DNA of 64,000 nucleotides from Azorinus chamasolen (GCA_963576725.1 OY755240.1:33918620-33982619), one strand, 5' to 3'. Shown: positions 11,826 to 23,156, numbered from the stretch's first letter. The notes: a model not told the origin generated them from the letters alone. Made by a program: numbers and translations.

Positions 11826-11890
11826 TAGTACAGATATCCGACGTCCTCCTTCCGTTTCTGGATATAAGAGGTCGCCTTCATAGAGTACTA
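11826..11890 (-). promoter_or_regulatory. SECIS-like structure of P3
   Basis: Stem I is TAGTAC/GTACTA, six Watson-Crick pairs that include the stop codon TAG. ATGA is at 11881-11878. Stem II is AGGCGACCTC with GAGGACGTCG, the loop is 19 nt, and GA follows at once. The stem II sequence differs from P5, but pairing is kept by changes on both strands. The loop has ATA where the others have AAA. Confidence 0.7.
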
Positions 11891-13335
11891 AACCTTTCTT
11901 GTCGGCTTACATGCAAAGAGGCCAGCGTGATTGCCAACTGTAAAAGGGTTGACAACCAAACATGCAGTATGTTGTAATATAGGATCATATCCCTTTTAAT
12001 GAATTTTTTAACATATTTGACGAACAAAGTGAGAAAATGGGTATGTCCAATAATTTTACGAAGTTTGTAAATCACATCACCATAAAATTCAGGATGTGAA
12101 ATACAGTGTCGCAGAAGTGCCTTGCGATTACATTGGTACTTGCCAATAAGTGAGAGATTTCGATAGTAAAATTTAGAGAAAGTTTTTCTTAGTTTATGGT
12201 ATCTATATCCTTGCTTAAGCAGCTTTTCAGTTAAAATGAGATTTCGACTGTTAAAATCGTCAATAGATGAACAAGCTCTAGCAAAACGAATCAGCTGAGA
12301 TATATAAACCCCGTAAGATGGGGCACGGGGAACATCTCCGTCAAGATGAGGGAAATTTACAATATTAAAATCAAAATCATCTCTTTTGTCATATATTTTA
12401 GAAGAAATCATTCCATTATCAATTTTAAGTTCTAGATCAAGAAACGCTGCATAATTGTCGGACGGGTTGGCTTTATTCAATTTGAGTTCTTTAGGCTAAA
12501 TTGTAGGAATCAGAGCATCAAAGAAAGGGTTATTTAGGTTAAAAATATCATCCAAATATCGTGAAGTTTCATTGAAGGCTTTTATAACATCTACTTGTGA
12601 TTGTGGATTCAAATGCAACATGAAATCTCTCTCATAGCAGTACAAAAACAAATCTGCGACAAGTGGTGCACAATTCGTACCCATAGGAATACCAATTACC
12701 TGACGGTATATAGCATTCCCATAACGTACAAATATGTTATCCAAAAGAAAGGTAAGTGATTCGCAAACTTCTGAGCAAGTCCAATTGGTGTAATATTTCA
12801 TTTGCTCGTCAGTAAAGAAAGCTTTTTCAGCATTACATGCCAGAAATGATGTTTTTCCAGGGCAAATACTTTCTGGATTAAGTTAGTCAGTTTATCTTTA
12901 ATTAAGATATGAGGAAGAGTTGTGTACAAAGTAGAAAATTCGTACGTGCTTACAGTGAATGCAAGATACCTTTTGTTCCTAAGTTTGTTTAAGACTTCTG
13001 AAGAGTTCTTAATAGACCAGAAGAGATTTATTCCAGAATTTTCATAAGTCTTATCACAGTAGAATTTTACATGTTCTTTTACCTTCGTTAAACAAGAAGT
13101 CAAAAGTATAGACAATTTAGTAGTAGTACAGGAGCTAAAATTTGCGATAAAACGCGCTTTATATGTTTTTATGTAGATTTGGTAACCAATACATTGTAGG
13201 AAGTTTATGTTGTATAATTTTAATATCGGTTCCAAGTTATTCACGCTTTTTGACATGGCTGAAACGATGTGTTTTCGTCAGTAGTTACTGAAATGTATCA
13301 CTTGGTATTGATAATTTCCTGCTTCAAGACATCGA
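11888..13335 (-). pseudogene. P3 reverse transcriptase
   Basis: It includes KARFIAN, CTTTKLSILLTSCLTKVKEHVKFYC, SGINLFWS, YEFSTLYTTLPHILI, FLACNAEKAFF, FVRYGN, GIPMGTNCAPL, catalytic YLDD, FLDLELKI, DGDVPRAPSYGVY, RFARACS and the thumb to TAG at 11890-11888. Lesions: a frameshift near 12850, a TAG for Tyr in the SIYPKEL-type motif at about 12497, and a one-base loss near 11995. It keeps Cys at the two sites that are TGA in P2 and P5. Confidence 0.85.
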
Positions 13336-13524
13336 TATAATGTAATCGCCAAATAATAATCACATTATTCGATGCCTTATCATTTTGATTATGCAACCAG
13401 TACACTCCACCGCAGTGACTACACAGCGAAATACTTGTACACAGTGAAGATATATGTAATTATACAACAGGGCATAGGTAAAGAAGGAGAAATGTATTTC
13501 AAAATTCAGCAAGAGAAGGGTTAA

Positions 13525-13755
13525 GGTCAAACAACCTACGTGTCTAACACCCGAATAGTCAAACACCCTACAAGTCTAACACCCTAAGAGCCAAGTCCCC
13601 GATTATTCAAACACCCTAAGGGTCATACACCCGAATATTTAAGCACCCTAAGAGTCAAACTATTTAAGAGTCAAACTCCCTAAGGCCCAAACACCCTAAG
13701 ACTCAAATCCCTAAGAGCCAAACACCCTAATAATCGAACATCCTGAGAACAAAAC
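13525..13755. repeat. 16-bp minisatellite, block 4
   Basis: Continues the array interrupted by the MITE/P3 insertion; a dozen degenerate units. Confidence 0.9.
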
Positions 13756-13904
13756 AGAACATATTTTTTATTACACTCAGATACACCGGTATAGCATGGG
13801 GATAAAACATAGATATATACATCAATTATATGTCCTGGTCAAGGGGCTATGCTACCATTTTGTAAGCATAAAACTTTTGCTAGAGGCATACGCCCTCAGA
13901 CAGT

Positions 13905-14275
13905 TACGAAAGCCCGGTGGTGACATTCTAAGTTCCTTCTTCATAGTTCCGAATTCCAGGTTCCAGGTTCCGACTTCCACGCTCTTGCTTCTATCTTCCA
14001 AGGTAGTTTGCTATATGGTTATGTATATTGTTTACGCCCGAGTTTCAAGTTCTTTCTTCTTAATTCCGACTTCCAAGTTCCGACTTCCATTTTCCAAATT
14101 CCGACTTCCAAGTTCCAACTTCCATGTTCCAAGTTCCGACTTCCATGTTCCAAATTCCGACTTCCAAGTTCCGACTTCCATGTTCAAAGTTCCAAGTTCC
14201 GACTTCCATGTTCAAAGTTCCGACTTCAATGTTCCAAGTTCCGACTTCCAAGTTCCAAGTTCAGACTTCCATGTT
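13905..14275 (+). repeat. Left arm, pyrimidine-rich tandem repeat
   Basis: About 20 units near TTCCGACTTCCAAG/TTCCATG. One strand is almost pyrimidine-only, so open reading on both strands is a by-product of the repeat. Confidence 0.9.
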
Positions 14276-14362
14276 TCATGTGTTTACATTCAATGCATCC
14301 AGTCGCATCACGTGACACATAGCATCATGATATTTATATCAGATTTTCTATTTTTGGTTTGT

Positions 14363-14601
14363 TATTGTCCTGTTTTATTAACCTGTCAAATTTGAATATT
14401 CCTACGTCACTGAAAGGATATATTTAGCTTGGGTAAACCTGTGTTTCAAACGTTTTTCACGAGATTCACAATAAATATACAGGTACTCGAATAAGCCAAG
14501 TAGGAAAGCTTTTATTAGCGGAAACAATCAATATCAACCGAAGCTATATATGGCGTGTTCAGCAAGCGTATAATTTGACAGGTTAATAAAACAGGACAAT
14601 A
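14363..14601. repeat. 30-bp inverted repeat in the foldback core
   Basis: TATTGTCCTGTTTTATTAAC... at 14363-14392 is exactly inverted at 14572-14601, with about 180 bp between. It could be the ends of a small MITE. Confidence 0.75.
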
Positions 14602-14692
14602 CAGTTTTAAAGCACAAGTTGTAGTGATTTAGGCCTGTTTACAACATTTCAAAGATCGGTATGCCTCTTAACAATGTTCAAACATTACTATT

Positions 14693-15259
14693 AGCCCTTT
14701 CCCTGATTAATATTCATGTAGGAAATAATTACGTCATGAATATTAGTAGGATTATTTTTATAATGGTATATGAACACATGACATTTCGGCTGAGACAGAA
14801 GCTGTAGAACCAGATATAGAGGATCTGTTGCGAGTTGTCTTTTAAGATCATATGTTCCTAAACGAGCCTTAGAAAATGTCATTAAGCGAGCCTTGGCGAG
14901 CTTAATAACATTTTCTTGGTGAGTTTGGGAACATGTGATCTTAAAAGACAACGAGCATCAGATTCTTTTTCTCACATATCAAAAAAGTGCATTTTCGCCG
15001 TTTGAATGACATGTAAACATCGGTTTCTATGGTTTGACGTCATATATATGACGTCATATATGTTCTAAAGTGATCTTACACGTGTTACAGATAAGGAAAT
15101 CTTAACCCGTTGTTCTAACTCGGAGATAAGGGAAGGTATGTTAGAAATATATTATACCATAAGCAAACAGAGAAGACCCTGATATAGAAGCCGTCTGATC
15201 TGGGTCTACTCTGTTTGCAGATGCGTAAAAATGCGCTTACATAATGGAAATAGGGTTAA
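14693..15259. mobile_element. TTAA-type MITE with a second palindrome nested in it
   Basis: It starts CCCTTTCCCTGATTAATATTCAT and ends GGGTTAA at 15259. It has the usual hairpin AGAAGACCCTGATATAGAAG (15168-15225). A separate 125-bp palindrome is inserted at 14825-14950. Confidence 0.75.
14825..14950. mobile_element. 125-bp palindromic MITE
   Basis: Two arms of about 60 bp (GTTGTCTTTTAAGATCA and its inverse at the ends) meet near 14888. Imperfect, about 85-90% paired by eye. Confidence 0.7.
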
Positions 15260-15374
15260 CCTTTGTTGTACTTCATACAATTTAAAGAAGGTCTGATTAC
15301 GACACTGGACGACCACATGGTAAAACAGACATGCGTGAAGTAAACGGTGCGAAAATATGACGTCACGAGAAAAG

Positions 15375-15618
15375 TTAGAACTTTGAAGTCGGAAGGTGGA
15401 AGTTGGAAGTCGGAACTTGGAACTTGGAAGTCGGAACGTGGAACTTGGAAGTCGAAACATGGAACATGGAACTAGGAAGTCGGAACATGGAACTTGGAAG
15501 ACGGAACATGGAACTTGGAAGTCGGAATTTGGAAGTCGGAACATGGAACTTGGAAGTCGGAACATGGAAGTCGGAACTATGAAGCAGGAACTTAGAATGT
15601 CACCACCGGGCTTTCGTA
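15375..15618 (-). repeat. Right arm, purine-rich tandem repeat
   Basis: GGAAGTCGGAACATGGAACTT-like units; inverse of the 13905-14275 arm, ending CACCACCGGGCTTTCGTA. Confidence 0.9.
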
Positions 15619-16064
15619 GACAGTAGCTTCTTTACTGCTGGGGATGTACACAGCTAGCAGAAGGTACGATACATAAACTTGCAAGTAGTTAACCACGAAT
15701 ATACAATAAATATCTACATTCCATAAAATATTAACTTATTCATGTCCGGATAATAATACTAACTTAAGCTCAGTATGAAAACTATAAATGGGCATCACGT
15801 GCGTTTGAGCAGACTAATGTAGACCCTGATGAGACGTCTAAGATGCGGCTTCACACCTGGGTCTACAATGTTTGATTATGTCCATTTCAGTTGACACCTG
15901 ACAGTAATGGGTTAAAAATTAAAGGTAAAAGATTAGTAGGAGAGTCTCTTAGCATCGGCAGCTAGATCTCTGTGAGGGTAATTTAGTGCACACTCCACAC
16001 GAAAGATACCTGTACATATATACAATTTACACACGTGGGTCACGTGCGACTTGCTCAATCGGTG
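15619..16064. other. Unassigned stretch with one hairpin MITE remnant
   Basis: A hairpin of the AGTAGACCCTGATGAGAC family lies at about 15815-15875, followed by ATGGGTTAAA. Nothing else is recognised. Confidence 0.45.
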
Positions 16065-17575
16065 GATTGATGTAAAAGAGTCAAACACACTAAGAGTTAA
16101 ACACCTTTATAGTCAAACACCCTACAAGTCTAACACCCTAAGAGCCAAGTACCCTAAGTGTCAAACACCCTACGGGTCATTCACGCTAAGAGTCAAACAC
16201 CTTTAGTCAAACACTCTAAAGGTTAAACATTCTCACGGTCAAACATCTTACGACTCTAACACCCTTATAGTCAAACACCCTACAAGTATAACACCCTAAG
16301 AGCCAAACACTCTAAGATTCAAACTCCCTAAGAGTAAAACACTCTAAGAGCCAAGTACCTAAGAGTAAAACACTCTAAGGGTTACACACCCTAAAGGTCA
16401 ACAACCCTAAGAGTCAAGAACTCTGAGAGTAAAGTGCCCTAGGAGTAAAACACCTTAAGAGCCAAACACCCTAATAGTCAAACTTCTCAAAAGTAAATCA
16501 CTCTAACAGCCAAGTACCCAAGAGTCAAAACCTTAAGAGTCACACTTCCTAAGATCAAAGCTCCCTAAGAGTCAAACACCCTAAGAATAAAGCACTGTAA
16601 GAGTCAAGTACCCTAAGAGGCAAACACCCTCAGAGTCAAGCACTGTAAGAGTCAAGTACCCTAAGAGGCAAACACCCTCAAAATTCATAATAGTCAAGTA
16701 CACAAAGAGCCAAACCACCTAAAACTCCAGCATTCATAGCACATGTACCCTCAGAGTCAGACGACACATTAGCAGTCAAATTTCCTAAGAGTCAAGCACC
16801 CTAAGAGTCAAACTCCCTAAGAAAAAAGCACTCGAAGAGTCATGTATCCTCAGAGTCAAGCACCCTTAGAGTCAAACTCTCTAAGACTCAAGCACTCTAA
16901 GAGCCATGTATCCTCAGAGTCAAACACCTTTAGAGTCAAACTCCCAAATAGTCCAGCACGCTAAGAGCCATGTATCCTCGGAGTCAAACACGCTAAGAGT
17001 CAAACTCCCTAAGAGTCAAGCACGCTAAGAGTCAAACTTCCTAGGACCCAAACACTCTAAGAGCCAAACCACCAAAAACTCCAGCATTCATAGAACATGT
17101 ACCCTCAGAGTCAGACGACACATTAGCAGTCAAATTTCCTAAGAGTCAAGCACCCTAAGAGTCAAACTCCCTAAGACGCAAGCACTCTAAGAGCCATGTA
17201 TCCTCAGAGTCAAGCACCCTTAGAGTCAAACTCCCTAAGACTCAAGCACTCTAAGAGCCATGTATCCTCGGAGTCAAACAGGCTAAGAGTCAAACTCCCT
17301 AAGACTCAAGCACTCTAAGAGCCATGTATCCTCAGAGTCAAACACCTTTAGAGTCAAACTCCCAAAGAGTCCAGCACGCTAAGAGCCATGTATCCTCGGA
17401 GTCAAACACGCTAAGAGTCAAACTCCCTAAGAGTCAAGCACGCTAAGAGGCAAACTCCGTAAGACCCAAACACTCTAAGAGCCAAGTACCCTAAGATTCA
17501 AACACATTAAGAGTCGAACGCTCGAAGACTCGGGCATCCTAAGAGCCAAATACCATGAGAGTCAAGCAGTGTGAT
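16065..17575. repeat. 16-bp minisatellite, block 5, with higher-order repeats
   Basis: The same 16-bp family, with subtypes such as CACTCTAAGAGCCATG and GTATCCTCAGAGTCAA. A segment of about 100 bp at 16725-16830 recurs at 17080-17180, so a higher-order unit of about 350 bp has formed. Confidence 0.9.
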
Positions 17576-18392
17576 TCTTACGACACTCCAAACACTCGGT
17601 GACTGACCAAAATCTAAACTGTTGGTTGTATTTTCGAAAAAACAGTACATGTAGATGAAAACTTAAGGTTGAAATTTGCAGCTGACGCCGATTTTTGCGG
17701 ACGACAATCACACTTAACATTCAGAGGATTAGTATACTTAAAAGGCGATGCTTTGCGCGAATATTAATCATTTACCTCATAAACGCTACACATTTCATTT
17801 CTTACTATTCATCTCTTTTCTCGAAAATGAAAAACAGTTTCAATACTGTTGAGACACCGAATTACTGGTAGTATAGTCCCATACGGATACAAAAAGTTCA
17901 CTGGGGCTATCACGGACTCGTCAGTGACCGAGAAAAATGTTTGATTAAAACTGTCTAAACCAGTTCAATACCCCATGGTGCAAATGTGAATTAGTTAAAT
18001 CATTCAAATGCTCCCAATCTCAGCCCCCGACGTTTTGTATTTATGAACGTTGCCTGATTGGTTCAAGTATATTTTAGCAAATGTCATCATCGAATCAGGT
18101 TAGTCGAGCGATATTGAGAACTTTGCTGTAATCGTAATTGAGTTAAATAGTGTTAATCTACTTGTTGAACGTAGCGTAGCAAAAGTCAGCGAGGAAGGTA
18201 AGTGAACAATATCGCTGCTAATTACAAATCTGTTTTTAATCAGCCTCTCATCTCGATCCAAATAGTTTCATCGCTTTTTATCATCCCAAAGGGAAGGATG
18301 TTCAAGAATAAGAATTAAAGTATGCGTTAATTGTTGAGAATGCTTGAAGAATGACCATGGTGATAACTTATGTACAGCTGGGTCTGAAATGT
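17576..18392. other. Non-repetitive stretch, no gene recognised
   Basis: No long ORF. A good 5' splice-site consensus (GAGGAAG|GTAAGT) lies at 18192-18204, but no coding sequence supports an exon. Confidence 0.3.
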
Positions 18393-18620
18393 TTAACCCT
18401 TTACCTCATACATCTATACGCGTGTAACGCCTTTGCAAACAGAGTAGATCAAGATCGGACGGTTATTATTCCAGACGCCTGGTCAGGATCTGCTCGCTCT
18501 ATTTACATTAGATTTGCTTCTACAAATTATTTTATTCTCAAAATTATCATGTGATCATAATTTTATGCCAACAGCGACTTAATATTCATAAAATAAATAT
18601 TTCTTTATTTAATATTTATC
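18393..18620 (-). mobile_element. TTAA MITE (hairpin family)
   Basis: TTAACCCTTTACCTCATACA at the left, then the CTTTGCAAACAGAGTAGATC hairpin at 18435-18510. The right end is decayed. Confidence 0.65.
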
Positions 18621-18689
18621 GTCATATTATCTTTGTTAGGTGATTTGCATTTGTACGTAATAATAATAATTAAAAGGGACCGTTTTGTA

Positions 18690-18915
18690 ATTGATTATCT
18701 TAACCATTTGATTGCAGGAAACGAATGTCCTACAGTGTGCAAACAGTGCATATCCAGATCAGATGGCTCCTATAGGAGTCCTCTGATTAGTCAGGCTCTG
18801 TACTATTTGTCATTAAAACTCCTCCTGCAAATTTCGCTCTTGCATACAGGAAGGACTCTATCCCTAAATCATGATAGATCATTCCATTTTGAAAAATTAA
18901 GCATTGGAGGGGTTA
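18690..18915. mobile_element. TTAA MITE (hairpin family)
   Basis: Hairpin at 18738-18812 (GTGCAAACAGTGCATATCC, inverse GGCTCTGTACTATTTG); right end GGAGGGGTTAA at about 18913. Confidence 0.65.
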
Positions 18916-18994
18916 ATTATTATATTTAAGAAATTATGACTTAAACATTAATACGTTTTGCAACCAACCATAGACTCATACCTATTGTAATCCA

Positions 18995-19215
18995 TAATCA
19001 AACAGGACAGACTATAATCAGTCAGATCCTTCAAGAACTGTCTGATCTTGGTCTGCGCGACTTGTAAATCCGTATAATTGCGTCCCAATTAGATAAAGGG
19101 TTATGTCATTTATTTCAAAAGGCATAAAAACTGGCAATAGAAAACCAGTATTGACATCAGGAGAGGACATCTGAGGTAGTCCCCTAATCCGGATCTGCAC
19201 TGATTGTTTCATAAA
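18995..19215. repeat. Two hairpin MITE remnants
   Basis: AGACTATAATCAGTCAGATC...GTCTGATCTTGGTCTGC at about 19010-19062 and a half hairpin near 19160-19208. Confidence 0.5.
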
Positions 19216-19820
19216 TCAATTAACCAGTTATCAACTCGCAACTATACAGTAGACAAACAAGTTGACCAGTTATCAACTCGTAACTATACAATAGATAAAT
19301 AAATTCACCAGTTATCAACTCGTAACTATACAGTAGATAAACCAGTTAACCAGTTATCAACTCGTAACTATACAGTAAATAAACCAGTTAACCAGTTATC
19401 AACTCGTAATTATAAGTAGATAAACCAGTTAACTAGTTATCAACTCGTAACCATACAGTAGATAAACCAGTTAACTAGTTATCAACTCGTAACTATACAG
19501 TAAATAAACCAGTTAACCAGTTATCAACTCGTAATTATAAGTAGATAAACCAGTTAACTAGTTATCAACTCGTAACCATACAGTAGACAAACCAGTTAAC
19601 CAGTTATCTACTCGTAACAATACAGTATATATATTTCATCATTATCCAAATTATCGCAACTATACAGTAGATAAACAAGTTAACCAGTTATCAACTCGTA
19701 ATTATACCGTAGATAAACCAGTTAACTAGTTATCAACTCGTAACCATACAGTAGACAAACCAGTTAACCAGTTATCTTCTCGTAACAATACAGTATATAT
19801 ATTTCATCATTATCCAAATT
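19215..19820. repeat. 42-bp tandem repeat
   Basis: About 14 units near CCAGTTATCAACTCGTAACT + ATACAGTAGATAAACCAGTTAA, with a different 40-bp segment (TATATATTTCATCATTATCC) at 19625 and 19795. Confidence 0.95.
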
Positions 19821-19889
19821 CCTTTTATGTTTTCGAAACACAGGAAAGAATATTCAACTTTGCTCACGAGAAAAAATATGTTGGCATCT

Positions 19890-20040
19890 CATCAGGATTA
19901 AGCTGTTTGACACTCGGTCAATATTTTGGCTATTTGGCACTCGGTCAATATTTTTAGCTGTCTGACACTGGGTCAATATTAAAGCGGCTTGACACTCGAT
20001 CAATATTTTAGCTGTTTGACAGTCGGCAATATTTTTCAGA
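19890..20040. repeat. About 28-bp tandem repeat
   Basis: Five or six units of GCTGTTTGACACTCGGTCAA + TATTTT. Confidence 0.85.
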
Positions 20041-20164
20041 AAAGCTGGATCGAATCGGAACTAGTCAAAATTGCATCAGACCCAAATTTAAGCAGACACT
20101 TTATTTTTTACAGCGTTGTAAATGTTTAATTGGAAACATCGGTAGTTTAGACTTTAAAATTGGC

Positions 20165-20235
20165 TTGGTGTTTTGGTGATGGTGGTGTTGTGTGTGTGTC
20201 TGTTCCTGTTTGACTTTACTACTTTTTCATACTAT
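20165..20235 (+). mobile_element. Isolated PLE tail fragment
   Basis: It matches the end of the PLE 3' UTR: GGTGTTTTGGTGATGGTGG, a short TG run, then GTTTGACTTTACTACTTTTT. There is no RT next to it. Confidence 0.65.
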
Positions 20236-20499
20236 TCTATTTTTTTAAAAAAAGAATTGTGGCCAGCCTCTTCCGCAGAAATGAAGCATCTGTTCAGGCT
20301 ATACGCTAGTTATAGCCTGGTAGACAATTTAAAATAATTAAAACATTGCACATTATGATCGGACGCCGTGTATATGAGATGACGGTTGGTTGGTTTGGGT
20401 CTACAAAGTGTGCAACTTTATGAAGATGGTAGACGTACTAGTCGATCAATAATGTACGCAATGGATATTTAAGTAATAAATAATGGCATCATGGATAAC

Positions 20500-20660
20500 G
20501 AGTTGACATTTTATAATGGCATATGAACACAATTGATTTGTCTATGGTATAAATTGTAGAATCACGTCTATATCATTCAATAAGCAAACTAAGGTGACTC
20601 TGATCAAACTGCTCCAACATGAGCCGTCTGATGTGGGTCTACTCTGTTTGCAAGGCGTTC
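20500..20660. mobile_element. Hairpin MITE, decayed
   Basis: GCAAACTAAGGTGACTCTGATCAAAC and the inverse GATGTGGGTCTACTCTGTTTGC at 20583-20652; left part TTATAATGGCATATGAACAC as in other family members. Confidence 0.6.
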
Positions 20661-20779
20661 AAGGACGTGCATAAAATAATTTTTAGAACTGAATATACAA
20701 CTGTTTCTAGCGCGCTTGAACAAATGAACTCTCTCGGTATTCATGAAAAAGTTTACCCCACAAAGCCAAATTCATGTAC

Positions 20780-21815
20780 AATGTTTTTAAAGGGCGTGTC
20801 CCTCATTATATCTCTAATATGTAACAAACTTAAGATTATTAAGAAATATAAACTATGTCATACTGAGACATAGGTTAGAACAATATAAAAAAAGCATTTC
20901 ATACTCAGGCCCATCTCTTTGGAATGTTATACTTGATTCAATTAGAGAAGCAAATACTGTAGATAAATTCGCGTTTATGTTTATTCAATGGTTTAAAGAC
21001 AAACCTAGTTATATATGAATATAATAAATTGAACGGTATGAATCTCAAGTTACAAGTACAAGTTACCACTGTACAAGGGTAAATTATACATTTTCTTGCT
21101 TATAGTTTACATAGAGTTCCTGATTACAAAACGAACGTTAAGAAGTTGACATGTTCTTATTTGTTGGGAATAACTGTACGATTTGTTCTCCAGAAATTAG
21201 TTTTTACTGTATATATCTACTCAAAGTTAGAGTACTGTGCTGCGACGTTCAACTATAGAAGACAGTAAACTCATGATCTATTTTGGTCCTTATTATATAA
21301 GATTCAAAGTTCAAGGTTTTTTACTTAAGCGTCCTTTAGCACAACTTTTCAAATTAAAAGTTACTTATTCATGGCTTATTGCAAATAATACAAATAATAA
21401 AACATGGTGTGATTCATAGTAGACGCTGATAAAGTCTCTTGTCCAAATCTAGAGGACGTATTTAGGTTTGTAACTCACATACACTATGTTGAAAGTCGTC
21501 TAGCGTTTTTTGTTGAATATTTTACTTAGATACTGTTGTTGTTGCTGATTTTAAACCAATTCAGTGCCACATAATTTGGAAAAGATATCACATTAGATTA
21601 TTTACTCAATCTCTTTCTAGGCCTGACAATGTTCTGCCGAGAGACTCGGTGATTGTTGTTTGCTTATACGTGTATATATATTAAATGTACAGGTTAAGAG
21701 GACCTCGAGGAAGATTAGCCATTTGGCTAACCGAGCTACTCTCGTTAAATAAAGTTTTCCATTCATGCTTTCATTTCATTTCATTCTTTCTTTCATTCAT
21801 TAATGAAGAAACACT
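20780..21815 (+). mobile_element. LINE 3' end (RT C-terminal tail and 3' UTR)
   Basis: The frame YRLRHRLEQYKKSISYSGPS + LWN resembles the C-terminal tail of CR1/Jockey-type LINE ORF2 in molluscs (SGPSIWN). The 3' UTR ends GGCTAACCGAGCTACTCTCG, TTAAATAAAGTTTTCCATTC and a run of ATTC-like repeats, a typical LINE tail. It is 5'-truncated with no catalytic RT left. The clade is not certain. Confidence 0.65.
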
Positions 21816-21829
21816 GAAGTTTCAAAATA

Positions 21830-22125
21830 CAGGTTACTACTTAGGGGGGACATGTGTGATACAGGAAGCCCCCCGATACAGGTTACTACTTAGGGGGGAC
21901 ATGTGTGATACAGGAAGCCCCCCGATACAGGTTACTACTTAGGGGGGACATGTGTGATACAGGAAGCCCCCCGATACAGGTTACTACTTAGGGGGGACAT
22001 GTGTGATACAGGAAGCCCCCCGATACAGGTTACTACTTAGGGGGGACATGTGTGATACAGGAAGCCCCCCGATACAGGTTACTACTTAGGGCGGGACATG
22101 TGTGATACAGGAAGCCCCCGAAAGA
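21830..22125. repeat. 49-bp tandem repeat, six units
   Basis: Nearly identical units with GGTTACTACTTAGGGGGGAC and ATACAGGAAGCCCCCCGATA. The G6 and C6 tracts in each unit can pair with each other. High identity means recent expansion. Confidence 0.95.
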
Positions 22126-22585
22126 GGGTTAATATAAGGTTCATATTCCATCTTATTTTGCGTGTCTGTTTAATACAGTTTTTTCTGTATTTACCTCGTT
22201 TTCAACCCTTTGATAATCGTACCTGTATTACTATCCTAGTTTCGTTTCGTTGAGAGTATACATGGGTGCATGGTATTTCATCCCTTGTAAGTATATGTTG
22301 TTTCACCAGTTATAGGCATAGTTACATACATATCTGTGTATTAATCATTCTAACTACATGTAATTCACTTTCCGTTTGTGAAATCATGCCGTATTATTTC
22401 TCCTTCTTTCGTCCCGTTGGAGATTATACTCGGGTGGCTGTTGTCATTTAGTTAATGATGCCTACCTATACACTGTAACTCTAGTTTCTTAACCCTTGTT
22501 TCGCCGTAAATGTCGTCTGCATAGAAATTGTTTTCTGCAAATGGTAAACTTCGGATTGTTGCATTTTAAAAATGGAAAAAATACC
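22126..22585. other. No gene recognised
   Basis: Short ORFs only, no motif. A short 5' MITE-like TTAACCCTTGTTTCGCC starts at 22490. Confidence 0.3.
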
Positions 22586-22595
22586 TAATGACGAG

Positions 22596-22672
22596 TGTCA
22601 AGACAGTTTGGATCCAGATCAGATGCCTCGTTACGTCTGATCCGATGTTCTAAACTGTTTGCAAATACCAGT
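22596..22672. repeat. Hairpin repeat (AAACAGTTTGGATCCAGATC type)
   Basis: GTTTGGATCCAGATCAGATGC and its inverse ending CTAAACTGTTTGC. This is a second hairpin subfamily, also at 27825, 28905, 31640 and 51000. Confidence 0.7.
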
Positions 22673-23156
22673 GAAGTCGCGTTCGGCAGGATAAATCTTT
22701 CTCGCTTTTCAGACGTGCTAGATAAGCTGAGTTACTAAAAATAGCCGTACTAGAAATCCTTATCTGGAACACCCCGTGACTAGTGTATTCATACGCGCGA
22801 TTGGGTAAAATCAATAAAAGGGAAGGAACTCTTACAGAATTATACCAACATTTCTATAGGCGACAGCCTTATGAATTGAAATTAATATAAGTAATTAGCA
22901 CGAATATGAAATTATATTTATCATATAAACACTTTAAAAGCCTATTTAATTAACCGAAGGCGTTTTGTAGTCACTCAGTAATTTATATTTTACGCCAAAA
23001 CGTAACTTTTATGGTTGTCATAACAAATGACGTCACGCCTAAAGTTATGCTGCAGTGTGTTGCTATTAGATATGGAAGTAGTATTACGCAATGTAAAGTA
23101 GTACTTCACAAAATTCGTTAATTTACTTGGTTTTAGGGCGTATTTCAGCGAGAAAA
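22673..23156. other. No gene recognised
   Basis: AT-rich, with a TGACGTCA site near 23030. No ORF or repeat structure. Confidence 0.3.

Larger units (their letters stand above)
11382..13335 (-). mobile_element. Penelope-like element copy P3
   Basis: A 5'-truncated minus-strand copy with its 3' UTR at 11382-11887 and RT upstream, inserted in the MITE. Its 3' terminus (GTTTCCTGCATGACTCATTTTT on the minus strand) matches the terminus of the nested fragment in P1. It contains a G-run at 11561-11573. Confidence 0.85.
11268..13524. mobile_element. TTAA MITE carrying PLE copy P3
   Basis: The left end is TTAACCCTTCGCTTGCT (11268) and the right end is AGCAAGAGAAGGGTTAA (to 13524), a near-perfect inverted terminus. 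The MITE hairpin (AGTGAAGACCCAGATGAGATAG and its inverse) lies at 11318-11373. P3 splits this element. Confidence 0.75.
13905..15618. mobile_element. Foldback-like element with tandem-repeat inverted arms
   Basis: The left arm (13905-14275) starts TACGAAAGCCCGGTGGTGAC and runs into TTCCGACTTCCAAG-type tandem units. The right arm (about 15375-15618) is its inverse. Long inverted repeats built of short tandem units around a non-repetitive core match Foldback-type DNA elements. No transposase ORF is seen. The core (14276-15374) holds a 30-bp inverted repeat and a TTAA MITE. Confidence 0.7.

Noticed and set aside
13796..14395. 199-codon repeat-protein ORF over the TTCCGACTTCC array
   Set aside because: All frames of a stop-poor tandem repeat are open; the unit belongs to a foldback arm.
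18192..18204. Consensus splice donor as the first exon of the chitin synthase
   Set aside because: A single motif 17 kb upstream without coding sequence is not enough.
20619..20873. 84-codon ORF starting in a hairpin MITE
   Set aside because: A fusion of MITE sequence with a LINE tail; not a host gene.
21830..22125. Regular direct repeats here and at 49915, 51095 and 53715 as a possible CRISPR array
   Set aside because: Units are contiguous, with no unique spacers, and the context is eukaryotic. They are minisatellites.
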